From NCBI GenBank assembly GCA_046331245.1, contig JAXLRH010000002.1, positions 1 to 64,000 on the forward strand: 64,000 nt of DNA, given 5' to 3'. This stretch comes from SSF14 sp046331245 (lineage in GTDB: Bacteria > Actinomycetota > Acidimicrobiia > Acidimicrobiales > Microtrichaceae). Made by a program: the position numbers and the translations under genes. This document shows positions 56,286-64,000 of this stretch, in pieces (the first letter of the stretch is position 1; the number at the start of each line of letters is the position of its first letter). Below the pieces are notes generated by a model. It had not been told where the DNA came from, searched no databases, and saw only the letters and a program-made list of their open reading frames with translations.

Positions 56286-57562
56286 GCGGGGACCGCTTCG
56301 CCGTCGTCGGCCTGGCCCGCGTCCGCTCTCCCTGGTTCGGGGCGGTCGCGGGCTGGGCGAACTCGTCGCAGCTGCCGATCGACTTCCACAAGTGCGTGAG
56401 CGCGGCCGACGTCCACCGGCACCTGGAGTCGGGCCTGGCCATCGACGCGCTGCTGGTCGACGGCGACGCGCCGGGCGTCGATCGCGATCTGCTGCAGGCG
56501 GTACGTCGCCACGGTTCCGCCGTGCTGGTGGTCGTCGATCACGACGACGCCACCGACTGGCCCGAGCGCGGCGCCACCTCCACCCTCCCCCGGCCGGTCG
56601 AGGCCGAGGCGCTGCTCAGCGCGCTGCGATCCGCCGTCGGGCCGGGAGCGGGGACCGGTCGACGCACGTCCACCTCACCGCCTGACGGCACGAGTGGCGT
56701 CGAGGTTCCCGATGCCGACGACGCTCGATGGCGAGGACGCCTCGTCGCCGTCACCGGACCACCCGGATGCGGGCGTTCCACGATCGCCATCGCGCTCGCC
56801 CAAGGGCTCGGCGCGATCGCCGGCAACGAGGGCGCCGTCGTACTCGCAGACCTCGCCGCCCGCGCCGACCTGGCGATGTACCACGACGTCGGCGACGTCA
56901 TGCCCGGCGTCCAGGAGCTCGTCGACACGCACCGTCGCTCGGCTCCCACGCGCTCCGAGGTGCGATCGATGGTGTGGGACATCGAGCAGCGCGGCTACTC
57001 GCTGCTACTCGGGCTGCGACGCCCGCGCCACTGGACCGAGCTCCGCGAGCCCGGGGTCACCTCCGCGCTCGACGCGCTGCGCGCCGCGTTCCGCCACGTC
57101 GTGGCCGACATCGACGCCGAGCTCGACGGTCGCGCCGAGACCGGGTCGACCGACATCGCTGACCGCAACGCGGCAGCGCGCGTCACCACGAGCGAAGCCG
57201 ATCTCGTGCTGGTCTGCGGCGACGCGACGATGCGCGGCGTGCACGCACTGGCCCGCGCGGAGCGCGACCTGATCGACGCCGGCCTCGACGCGACTCGACT
57301 GCTGCTCGTGGTGAATCGGGCACCGCGATCGCCGCGCGTCCGTGCCGAGATCACCCGCACCTTGGCCGCGCTCACCGACGACGACCGCTCCACGGGAGCG
57401 GTCGCGATGGGGCCGGTGTTCCTGCCCGACCGGGCGCAGGTGGAGGTGGCGCACCGGGTGGCCGGGCCGCTGCCGTCCGCTCTCACCGACCCGCTCGTCA
57501 CCACCGTCACGGCGATGCTCGGCCATCTCGCAGGCCGTCCGGCCGGCGATCGTGAGCAATAG
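56282..57562 (+). CDS. CpaE/TadZ-like P-loop protein with an altered Walker A
   Basis: A 426-residue protein starting at GTG. Residues 5-120 resemble a receiver-like/TadZ N-terminal domain (AIDALLVDGDAPGVDRDLLQAV). The ParA/MinD-type domain begins at 158 with GPPGCGRSTIAIALAQGLG. The invariant lysine of the P-loop is Arg in GRST, so ATP binding or hydrolysis may be altered. Later LVCGDATMRGVHALARAERDLID and LLLVVNRAPRS match the family. CpaE/TadZ places the pilus machine at the pole. It overlaps cpaB by 4 nt. Confidence 0.78.
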   Translation: MSGDRFAVVGLARVRSPWFGAVAGWANSSQLPIDFHKCVSAADVHRHLESGLAIDALLVDGDAPGVDRDLLQAVRRHGSAVLVVVDHDDATDWPERGATSTLPRPVEAEALLSALRSAVGPGAGTGRRTSTSPPDGTSGVEVPDADDARWRGRLVAVTGPPGCGRSTIAIALAQGLGAIAGNEGAVVLADLAARADLAMYHDVGDVMPGVQELVDTHRRSAPTRSEVRSMVWDIEQRGYSLLLGLRRPRHWTELREPGVTSALDALRAAFRHVVADIDAELDGRAETGSTDIADRNAAARVTTSEADLVLVCGDATMRGVHALARAERDLIDAGLDATRLLLVVNRAPRSPRVRAEITRTLAALTDDDRSTGAVAMGPVFLPDRAQVEVAHRVAGPLPSALTDPLVTTVTAMLGHLAGRPAGDREQ

Positions 57563-57609
57563 TTCCCGGCCCTCTCGACAGCCGGCGGATACGCCGTACA
57601 CATCTCGTC

Positions 57610-58908
57610 ATGACCTCGATCGTGACCCCCGACACCGGCTCCCCGCTCGCCCTCGTCGAGCGCGCCGTGCAGGACCACGCGAAGGCGATCGCCCTCGACA
57701 CGGCGTCACCCGCCGGTGAGGCGAGGCTCCGCACGCTCATCGACGAGGCCGTCGACGCATGGCAGGACGACCACAAGCGCGGGCGCCGTCCCCACGCCCT
57801 CATCGATCCCGCAGGGCTCGCGGAGCGGGCATTCCGCAACCTCGCCCGCTACGGCCCCCTGACCCCACTTCTCCAGGACGACGACGTGTGGGAGGTCATG
57901 ATCAACAGCCCGTCGGAGATCTTCGTGAAGCGCCACCGCGGCCCCAGCGGCTACCACGACGAGGTCTTCCACGACGACGAGCACGTCACCCGCACCCTCA
58001 CCAAGATCCTCGACGACTCGTCGACGAGCCACCGCAAGCTCGACCCCACGGAGGGCCTGCAGGATGCCCAGCTCGACACCGGGGCGCGCCTCCACATCGT
58101 GCACGGCGACCTCGCGAGGGGCGGCCACATCGTGGTCAACATCCGCAAGTTCACGGGCGTCGCCTATCGCACCCTCGACCAGCTCACCGAGCGCGACATG
58201 ATGACGCCCGCCGTCGCCCGGTTCCTCGCCGCCGCCGTCACCGCGAAGGCGTCGATCGTGTTCGCCGGCGCCCCCGGTTCGGGCAAGACGACGTTGATGA
58301 GCTGCTGCGCCGCCGAGCTCGACCCCTCGTTGCGCGTCGTGATGGCCGAGGAGGTGTTCGAGTCCGACATCCCCGTCGCCAACCTCGCGAGCCTCCAGAC
58401 GCGAGCTCCCCGAGCCGACCGTCCCGGCATCGACCTGCGCCGCCTGGTCGCCGGCTTCCTCCGCATGGCGCCCGACATCGCGATCGTCGGCGAGGTCCGC
58501 GACCGCGAAGCGCTGCCCCTGCTGCTCACGCTGTCCTCGGGAGTGAAGGGGTACACCACGATCCACGCCGGTTCGGCGCGCCAGGCGCTCACCCGGCTGC
58601 GATTCATCTGCCAGCTGGCCGACACGACGTCCGAGCTCCCGATCTCGGCGCTCAACACGCTGGTGTCGGAGGCGATCGATCTCGTGGTGCACTGCGAGCG
58701 GGGCGCCGACGGGCCCCGGATCACCGGGGTGCTGGCCGTCGAGGACCTGGTCGCCGGCGCCGACGCGACGCAGTTCACCGTGACCGAGCTGTTCGCCCGC
58801 CGCACGCTCCGCGACCAGGTCGCTCCCACCGGCGCCGTCCCCTCTCGCCTCGCCACGCTGTTCGAGCGCGCCGGCCTCGACCTCAACGCCCACTTGGAGA
58901 CGACGTGA
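57610..58908 (+). CDS. tadA: TadA/CpaF secretion ATPase
   Basis: A 432-residue type II/IV secretion ATPase. Walker A is GAPGSGKTT (near 219-227). VMINSPSEIFVKRHRGPSGY, the Asp box RVVMAEEVFESDIP, and the Walker B/His region PDIAIVGEVRDREALPLLLTLSSGVKGYTTIHAGSARQALTRL by position identify the TadA/CpaF branch. It powers Flp pilus assembly. It overlaps tadB by 4 nt. Confidence 0.92.
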   Translation: MTSIVTPDTGSPLALVERAVQDHAKAIALDTASPAGEARLRTLIDEAVDAWQDDHKRGRRPHALIDPAGLAERAFRNLARYGPLTPLLQDDDVWEVMINSPSEIFVKRHRGPSGYHDEVFHDDEHVTRTLTKILDDSSTSHRKLDPTEGLQDAQLDTGARLHIVHGDLARGGHIVVNIRKFTGVAYRTLDQLTERDMMTPAVARFLAAAVTAKASIVFAGAPGSGKTTLMSCCAAELDPSLRVVMAEEVFESDIPVANLASLQTRAPRADRPGIDLRRLVAGFLRMAPDIAIVGEVRDREALPLLLTLSSGVKGYTTIHAGSARQALTRLRFICQLADTTSELPISALNTLVSEAIDLVVHCERGADGPRITGVLAVEDLVAGADATQFTVTELFARRTLRDQVAPTGAVPSRLATLFERAGLDLNAHLETT

Positions 58909-59792
58909 GCGCCCTCGTCCTCGCGGTGCTCGCCGGGTACGGCACCCACCTGGCCTACACCGCGATCGCCTATCGCTGGCACGGCCTCCGCATCGCACCG
59001 CGTCCGGTCGGTTCGACTCGGGTGCCGGCCGCGCGGCGCCTCGAGCGGTGGATGCAGCAGGCGGGCCTCGGCGACGTCCGCCCCAGCGAGTTCGTCGGCG
59101 TCGCCGCGCTGCTCGCGATCGTCGGCGCGGCTACCGGCGCGGCGATCTTCGGTGGCGTCGTCCCGGCGATCGTGCTCGGTGCGTTCGCCGCCACCGTGCC
59201 GGCTGCGTCATACCGCGTCCGGCGGGCCAACCGGCAGGCGGTCGCCCACGACGCGTGGCCACAGCTCATCGAGGAGGTGCGCGTCCTCACCGGTGCCGCC
59301 GGTCGATCCATCCCACAGGCGCTGCTCGAGGTCGGCCGACGCGGCCCCGACGAGCTTCGCGCCGCGTTCGAGGCCGCGCACCGGGAGTGGCTGCTCACGA
59401 CCGACTTCGAGCGGACGGTCGAGGCGATCAAGTCGCGGTTGGCCGACCCGACGGCCGACGCAGCCTGCGAGACGCTGCTGGTGGCGCACGAGGTGGGCGG
59501 CAACGACCTCGACCAACGGCTCGCCGCCCTGGCGGAGGACCGTCGAGCCGACACGCTCGCCCGGAAGGACGCCCGCTCGAAGCAGGCCGGGGTGCGGTTC
59601 GCCCGCAGATTCGTGATCGCGGTACCCCTCGGCATGGCCGCCGCCGGGATGTCGCTCGGCGACGGGCGCGACGCATACCGCACGCCGGTCGGACAGATCC
59701 TCGTCACCGTCGGCCTCGCCGTCGTCGCCGCCTGCTGGGCGTGGTCCGGCTCGATGCTCCGCCTGCCCTCGCCGTCACGGGTGTTCGACTGA
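58905..59792 (+). CDS. tadB: TadB-like inner membrane platform protein
   Basis: A 295-residue protein starting at GTG. It has four membrane helices, two near the N-terminus and two near the C-terminus, and a T2SSF (GspF-like) helical domain between them: WPQLIEEVRVLTGAAGRSIPQALLEVGRRGP, and LLVAHEVGGNDLDQRLAALAEDRRAD. It forms the assembly platform with TadC. It overlaps tadA by 4 nt and tadC by 1 nt. Confidence 0.88.
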   Translation: MSALVLAVLAGYGTHLAYTAIAYRWHGLRIAPRPVGSTRVPAARRLERWMQQAGLGDVRPSEFVGVAALLAIVGAATGAAIFGGVVPAIVLGAFAATVPAASYRVRRANRQAVAHDAWPQLIEEVRVLTGAAGRSIPQALLEVGRRGPDELRAAFEAAHREWLLTTDFERTVEAIKSRLADPTADAACETLLVAHEVGGNDLDQRLAALAEDRRADTLARKDARSKQAGVRFARRFVIAVPLGMAAAGMSLGDGRDAYRTPVGQILVTVGLAVVAACWAWSGSMLRLPSPSRVFD

Positions 59793-60703
59793 TGCCACGG
59801 TCGTGGTTCCTGCTCGGGATCGTCCTGTGGGCCGGCGCCACGCTGCTCCTCTCAGGGCGAGCGTGGTTCCGTCAGCCCGCGCTGATCACGCGGCTCCGTC
59901 CGTACGCGGGGGCGCGGGCCGTCACGACCGTCCGGCCGGGCACGTTGTCCGGCGCCTCTGTTCGCGACGTGCTCGGTCCGCTCGCCGCTGCGGCCGGGGC
60001 ACGCCTGTCGAAGGTGCTCGGCGTGAACGAGGAGCTGTCCGCCCGGCTCGTGCGGAGCGGATCGGAGCTCGACCCGGCAGCGTTCCGTCTGCGCCAGGCG
60101 ACGTGGGCGGGCGGCGCGCTCCTCGCCGCGACCCTGGCCGCGGTCGTGCTCGGCCTTCCTGCGCCGATCGCGACCGGCGTGGTGCTGGGCGCTCCGGTGC
60201 TCGCCGTCCTCCTCATCGAGCAACGCGTGACGACGGCGTCGCGCCGATGGCAGGAACGAGTGCTCCACGAGCTCCCGGTCGTGATCGAGCAGCTCGGGAT
60301 GCTCCTGTCGTCGGGCTACTCGCTCGGCGCCGCGATCAACCGTCTCGGCCGCCGCGGCCGCGGCGCCTGCGCCGTCGAGCTCGCACGCGTTGCCGAGCGC
60401 GTGCGCCACGGGGTCTCGGATCTGGCCGCGCTCCGTGAGTGGGCGGTCCGCTGCGACGTGCCAGCGGTCGATCGTCTCGTCAACGTGATGGCACTCAACT
60501 GGGAGGCCGGCGACCTCGGCGCGCTCATCTCCGCCGAGGCTCGCTCCGTGCGCCGCGAGGTGCACCGTGCCGAGATCGAGATCATCGAGCAGCGCTCGCA
60601 GCAGGTGTGGATCCCCGTCACCGTCGCCACGTTGGTGCCGGGCGTCATCTTCATGGCCGTCCCCTTCGTCGACGCCATGGGAAAGCTCACCGGCCACGGC
60701 TGA
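59792..60703 (+). CDS. tadC: TadC-like inner membrane platform protein
   Basis: A 303-residue protein. The T2SSF domain is visible as LHELPVVIEQLGMLLSSGYSLGAAINRL ... VMALNWEAGDLGALISAEARSVRREVHRAEIEIIEQRSQQVWIPVTVATLVPGVIFMAVPF by position, with membrane helices at each end. It pairs with TadB in the Flp pilus platform. Confidence 0.88.
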   Translation: MPRSWFLLGIVLWAGATLLLSGRAWFRQPALITRLRPYAGARAVTTVRPGTLSGASVRDVLGPLAAAAGARLSKVLGVNEELSARLVRSGSELDPAAFRLRQATWAGGALLAATLAAVVLGLPAPIATGVVLGAPVLAVLLIEQRVTTASRRWQERVLHELPVVIEQLGMLLSSGYSLGAAINRLGRRGRGACAVELARVAERVRHGVSDLAALREWAVRCDVPAVDRLVNVMALNWEAGDLGALISAEARSVRREVHRAEIEIIEQRSQQVWIPVTVATLVPGVIFMAVPFVDAMGKLTGHG

Positions 60704-60756
60704 CTCGACGGGCCGGATCACCGACAACCACCACCAACCATGAAGGGGACATCCCT

Positions 60757-60954
60757 GTGCACACCACCGACTACCACCACCGACCGCTCCGCCGACCGGC
60801 GCCGTTCGGCGAGCGCGGCGAGGGCGTCATCTCGACCGCCATCGCCGTGCTGATCATCGCCTTCCTCGGCGTCGCGATGTGGGTCGGCTTCAACGCGATC
60901 TTCGCCGACGCGACGAAGACGACGACCGAGCAGGTCCACCTCATCGGACGATGA
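60757..60954 (+). CDS. Flp-type pilin-like small protein
   Basis: A 65-residue protein with an AAGGGGA site before GTG. It has a charged N-terminus ending GERGEGVISTAIAVLIIAFLG (by position), with a glycine just before a glutamate and a long hydrophobic helix, the class III prepilin pattern. The tail is short (NAIFADATKTTTEQVHLIGR). It should be processed by a TadV-like peptidase (not in the window) and polymerised by TadA/B/C. It overlaps the next gene by 4 nt. Confidence 0.75.
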   Translation: MHTTDYHHRPLRRPAPFGERGEGVISTAIAVLIIAFLGVAMWVGFNAIFADATKTTTEQVHLIGR

Positions 60955-61376
60955 CCGGTCGGGTCGCGGCGAACCGGCGCCGACCGGATCGCGGCAGCGG
61001 CGCGCTGTCCACCACCTTCGGGATGGCCGTGTTCCTGATGTCGCTGATGTTCTGCAGCCACGTGCTGCTCAACCTCTGGCTGGTCAGCTCGGTCGACGCG
61101 GTCGCCCACGATGCGGCGACCGATGTCGCCACGTCAGGGGCGACCGACGGCGAGCTGGCCGGCGTCGAGCGCGAGGCGAGCGCTCGGGCGCGCTCCGAGC
61201 TCGGCGCGATCGGCGACCGCGTCGGCCTCGAGTTCGAGGACGGCGGCCCCGACGAGATCGTGCTGCACGTCACGGCGCCGGAGCTCGACCTGCTGCCGCC
61301 GTTCGTCGCCGCGCTCGCCGGCCGTCACGGCATCGACCGCCGGATCGTCGTCGAGCGCGAGGAGCCGAACCCGTGA
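60951..61376 (+). CDS. TadE-like pseudopilin 1
   Basis: A 141-residue protein with an N-terminal helix after a basic, glycine-containing leader (GSGALSTTFGMAVFLMSLMFCSHVLLNLWL by position) and a soluble tail rich in A and E. This is the TadE/TadF/RcpC-adjacent layout of minor pseudopilins. It overlaps the neighbours by 4 nt on each side. Confidence 0.7.
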   Translation: MTGRVAANRRRPDRGSGALSTTFGMAVFLMSLMFCSHVLLNLWLVSSVDAVAHDAATDVATSGATDGELAGVEREASARARSELGAIGDRVGLEFEDGGPDEIVLHVTAPELDLLPPFVAALAGRHGIDRRIVVEREEPNP

Positions 61377-61861
61377 CCGGCGCAACGACGCCGACGCCGC
61401 CGACGCGACATTTCCGTTCCGAGCGCGGCCAGGTGGCGGGGGTCGAGACGATCCCATTCGCCATCCTCGTGTTCGTCGCAGGCCTGCTCCTGGTCGTGAA
61501 CGTGTGGGCCGTCATCGACACACGAGCGGCCGTGGACACGGCGGCGCGCGACTACCTGCGTGCCTACACCGGCGCGCCGGACGCCGCGACCGCCCGGGCG
61601 AGAGGCCGCACGGCCGCAGAGGCCTCGCTCGGCGAACGGGGCCGGTCCGGAAGACGCACCATCGTCGACCCCACCGCGCCCTTCGGGCCGTGCCGGCCGG
61701 CGACGGTGCGCATCACCGTGGAGGTGCCGGCGGTTCGGGCGCCGTTCATCGGGTCGATCGGGACGACCACCGTCGAATCCACGCAGACCGAGCTCGTGCA
61801 GCCCTGGGGCGACGCGACCGCGGCCGACGACGACCGGATTCCGACGCCGTGCGACCGATGA
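61373..61861 (+). CDS. TadE-like pseudopilin 2
   Basis: A 162-residue protein. RGQVAGVETIPFAILVFVAGLLLVVNVWAVIDTRAAVDTAARDYLRAYTG by position is the TadE-type 'GqxavE' opening with glutamate, hydrophobic helix and the helix following it. A soluble C-terminus has two cysteines. It probably forms the minor pilin complex with its neighbours. Confidence 0.75.
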   Translation: MTGATTPTPPTRHFRSERGQVAGVETIPFAILVFVAGLLLVVNVWAVIDTRAAVDTAARDYLRAYTGAPDAATARARGRTAAEASLGERGRSGRRTIVDPTAPFGPCRPATVRITVEVPAVRAPFIGSIGTTTVESTQTELVQPWGDATAADDDRIPTPCDR

Positions 61862-62295
61862 ACGCCCGATCATCGAGGAGTGAGCGGGGAACGACGCTGC
61901 TGCTGTTCCCGGCTGCCGTGCTGGTGCTGATGATCCTGGCCGCGATCGCCGTCGACATGTCGTCGGTGCAGCTCGCCCGCCGCGAGCTGTTCCGGACCGC
62001 GTCGCAGGCGGCCGACGACGGTGCCGCCATGGTCGACCAGGCAGCCCTGCGGCGTGGCGACGGCGTCCACATCGATCGCGGCGCCGCCGAGCGCGTGGTG
62101 CGATTCGAGATGGCGGCGGCCCGTCTCCCGGGCACGCTCCGCGAGGTCGGCGTGACGGTCGACGACGCTCGCGGCGTCGTGACCGTCACCGCCACGATGG
62201 ACGTGCGTCGGGTCTTCGGTCGCGTCGTCCCGAGCTCGCCGTCGACCGATCGGGTCGACGTCCACGTGAGCGGCCGCCTGCTCGATCATCGCTGA
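61858..62295 (+). CDS. TadG/TadE-like pseudopilin 3
   Basis: A 145-residue protein. After SERGTTLLLFPAAVLVLMILAAIAVDMSSVQLARRELFRTASQAADDGA by position, typical of TadG-type (Flp assembly) N-termini with the DmssVqlaRreLfrtAdqAAdaGA pattern, comes a beta-rich tail (VGVTVDDARGVVTVTATMDVRRV). It is last of the pilus genes and overlaps the preceding gene by 4 nt. Confidence 0.75.
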   Translation: MNARSSRSERGTTLLLFPAAVLVLMILAAIAVDMSSVQLARRELFRTASQAADDGAAMVDQAALRRGDGVHIDRGAAERVVRFEMAAARLPGTLREVGVTVDDARGVVTVTATMDVRRVFGRVVPSSPSTDRVDVHVSGRLLDHR

Positions 62296-62383
62296 CCGAA
62301 CACCGCTCACCGAACACCGGAATCCCGAGAGCACAATTGCCCCTGGCGCGATCGGGCCGAGTTCGTCAACGTCGACAGGAATC

Positions 62384-63877
62384 ATGACCGAGCACTCCCG
62401 ATCCGGCCCCCGACGTGGGCTCGCCGACAGCCGCGACTACCCGCACGGCCGCGTCGTGCGGGTGATCGTCGAGTCGAGCACCGACGACCTCGTCGTGATG
62501 AAGACCGGTTCGAACCCCGTCGCCGTCACCGCGATCGACCGGGAGGCGCTGGTGCTCGGCCAGCTCCGCCACCCCAACGTGGTCGAGCTGCTCCGCACCG
62601 AGCGGGGCGACGACTCGGCCACGCTCGTCACCGCGTTCGCCGGCCGCACCACGCTGGCCCAGGTCTCGCCGGTCGACGTTCCGTCGGTGGCGCGGCTCGG
62701 CGTCTCCCTGCTCACGGTCGTCGAGGAGCTCCACGACCTCGGGTGGGTGCACGGGCGCCTGCGTGCCGACCACTGCATCGTGGGCGCCGACGGACGCCTC
62801 ACCCTCTGCGCCCTCGGCGCCGCGCACCGGGCGCCACGCGGCGACGAGCGATTCGCCCAGGAGGCCCGCGACGCCGTCGCGCTCGTGGCAGCGCTCGCCG
62901 ACCGCCTCGCCGAGCCGGCCCGCCGCTCGGACCGACGACGGCTCGCGGAGCTCCGTCGGGTGCTCGCCGGGTCCGATCCGGTGGCGATACGCCGCTCGCT
63001 CGTCCGCCTCGCCGGCCCGGCGCCGGTCCGTCCCCAGGTGGACACCCGTCGGCCGACGTTCGGGACGTCCGCCGACACCCCGACGGCGCCGTCGAACAAC
63101 CGTCGGACCCTCGCCGTTGCGACCGACCAGACGACGGTCCCGCCTCGCAATCGGCCGGCGACGCGCTGGCGCGGCGCGCTCGCGTCGTCGGCTCTGCTCG
63201 CCGGATTCCTCGGGGTCATCGCCCTGCTCCGGTGGCTGGGTGGCGAGCTCACCAATCCGCTCGCCGTGCAGGGCGTCCACCGCGCGACCGACCTGCCCGT
63301 TCCGCTCGTGCTCTCGCTCCAGGTCCTCCGGTGGGCCGCAGTGCTCGCGTGCCTCTACGGCGTCGCGCTGTCGGCGGCTGCGCTGGCCGCGGTGCTCACC
63401 CGCCGTCCCGACGTCGCACGCGTCGCCGTGGCCATGGCGCCGCGCCGCCTCCGCCACGTGATGGTGCTGGTGATCGGCCTCGGTCTGGCCTCGAGCGCCG
63501 TCCCGCCGGGCGCCGCTCCGACGGTCGGCAGATCTGCCACGACCACGACTGCGCCGACCACGACCACCACTCCCACCGCCACGACGACGACCACGACCCC
63601 GCCTCCCGTGATCGCGCGCGTCGCTACCCCCACGGCCGCGACCCCGAGTGACGCTCAGCCCCAACTCCCCCGCCTGTGGGTGATCGAGCACGGCGACCAC
63701 CTGTGGAGCGTCGCCTCGGCCACCCTGGCCGAGCACCTGGGACGTCAGCCGCTCGACTCCGAGGTCGACCCGTACTGGCGGGCCGTCGTCGAGATGAACC
63801 GTGAGTCGCTCGTCGACCCGCACACCCCCGACCTCGTGTTCGCCGGCCAGGTCATCGAACTGCCCCCGCTCGACTGA
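62384..63877 (+). CDS. Pseudokinase-like membrane protein with a C-terminal LysM domain
   Basis: A 497-residue protein. Residues 20-210 follow the Ser/Thr kinase fold: VVMKTGS (Lys near 40), REALVLGQLRHPNVVELL, and VHGRLRADHCIVGADGRLTLCALG near 122, where HRD is HGR and DFG is CALG; both catalytic aspartates are missing. Three membrane helices follow (about 260-287, 307-338, 356-375), then a Thr/Pro-rich spacer and a LysM-like domain (430-497: VIEHGDHLWSVASATLAEHLG ... VIELPPLD). It probably senses or anchors the cell wall. It is downstream of the pilus operon with its own gap of 88 nt. Confidence 0.8.
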   Translation: MTEHSRSGPRRGLADSRDYPHGRVVRVIVESSTDDLVVMKTGSNPVAVTAIDREALVLGQLRHPNVVELLRTERGDDSATLVTAFAGRTTLAQVSPVDVPSVARLGVSLLTVVEELHDLGWVHGRLRADHCIVGADGRLTLCALGAAHRAPRGDERFAQEARDAVALVAALADRLAEPARRSDRRRLAELRRVLAGSDPVAIRRSLVRLAGPAPVRPQVDTRRPTFGTSADTPTAPSNNRRTLAVATDQTTVPPRNRPATRWRGALASSALLAGFLGVIALLRWLGGELTNPLAVQGVHRATDLPVPLVLSLQVLRWAAVLACLYGVALSAAALAAVLTRRPDVARVAVAMAPRRLRHVMVLVIGLGLASSAVPPGAAPTVGRSATTTTAPTTTTTPTATTTTTTPPPVIARVATPTAATPSDAQPQLPRLWVIEHGDHLWSVASATLAEHLGRQPLDSEVDPYWRAVVEMNRESLVDPHTPDLVFAGQVIELPPLD

Positions 63878-63912
63878 TCCACGCAGCCCGAAGTCGTTAC
63901 GGTGGACGGGAC

Positions 63913-64000
63913 ATGGATCCGGCCCCGACGGACCTCGGCACCCCCGACGCCCCCGCACCACCCACCCCTCGCTCCGCCTCCGAGCGCCGCCCGGCGCTGG
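63913..64000 (+). CDS. Start of a gene, truncated by the window edge
   Basis: An open frame from ATG at 63913 (MDPAPTDLGTPDAPAPPTP...) reaches the window end without a stop. The visible 29 residues are Pro/Ala-rich and give no hint of a function. It lies 35 nt after the pseudokinase-LysM gene. Confidence 0.4.
   Translation, partial: MDPAPTDLGTPDAPAPPTPRSASERRPAL

Overview
The window is a chromosomal segment of a high-GC Gram-positive bacterium. Several gene families point to Actinobacteria: DUF2510 and DUF3039 proteins, a BldC-like DNA-binding protein, a cpaB-cpaE-tadA-tadB-tadC pilus cluster, and frequent GTG starts with 4-nt ATGA/GTGA gene overlaps. The housekeeping layout (rpoD-dnaG next to a PPDK-like protein; era-corC-ybeY-phoH; uppS-recO) and the style of the accessory genes suggest Acidimicrobiia (Ilumatobacter-like). 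That assignment is an inference from gene content and was not searched.

Layout. 1-4.2 kb: a truncated membrane protein, an ABM monooxygenase, an AraC regulator, tRNA-Val, a DUF4188 protein, a Nudix/inositol-phosphatase pair, and small unknown proteins. 4.3-18.3 kb: an accessory region built on a tRNA-Met gene. The 3' part of that tRNA is present as a perfect 44-bp repeat at 8569-8612 and 18215-18258, and as a decayed copy at 4325-4368. The outer segment (4.3-8.6 kb) has visibly lower GC and carries a TIR-like protein, a calcineurin-type phosphoesterase with a novel N-terminal domain, and a divergent methyltransferase. It looks like an uncharacterised defence-type locus. The inner segment (8.6-18.3 kb) is a compact integrative element: a tyrosine integrase beside the tRNA, an SF3 helicase with an adjacent iteron-like cluster (candidate origin), a tape-measure-like protein and several small unknowns, but no capsid, portal or terminase gene.

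18.3-37.3 kb: stress and metabolic genes. These include a lipoprotein SGNH hydrolase, a DUF2510 protein, an ArsR-SRPBCC pair with paired palindromic operators, a secreted lipase, and an ECF sigma factor divergent from an anti-sigma factor fused to a cupredoxin. A large LuxR-type ATPase regulator (28658-31540) sits between an oxidoreductase operon and a carotenoid-oxygenase-like gene. The two promoters share a long ungapped motif exactly 55 nt before both start codons. An MFS-hydrolase fusion and a trypsin-like protease paired with a small membrane protein follow.

37.2-55.3 kb: core genes: tRNA-Asn, rpoD, dnaG, a PPDK-like protein without its ATP-grasp domain, glycyl-tRNA synthetase, csaA, uppS, recO, a DinG-type helicase, an amidase, era, corC, ybeY, phoH, and a BldC-like gene. 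A dispersed palindrome of about 50 bp occurs twice (42371 and 49052). 55.5-63.9 kb: a Tad/Flp pilus operon (cpaB-like, cpaE-like, tadA, tadB, tadC, Flp-like pilin, three TadE/G-like pseudopilins), then a pseudokinase-membrane-LysM protein and a truncated gene.

All calls are read from sequence and translated motifs only; no database search was run.
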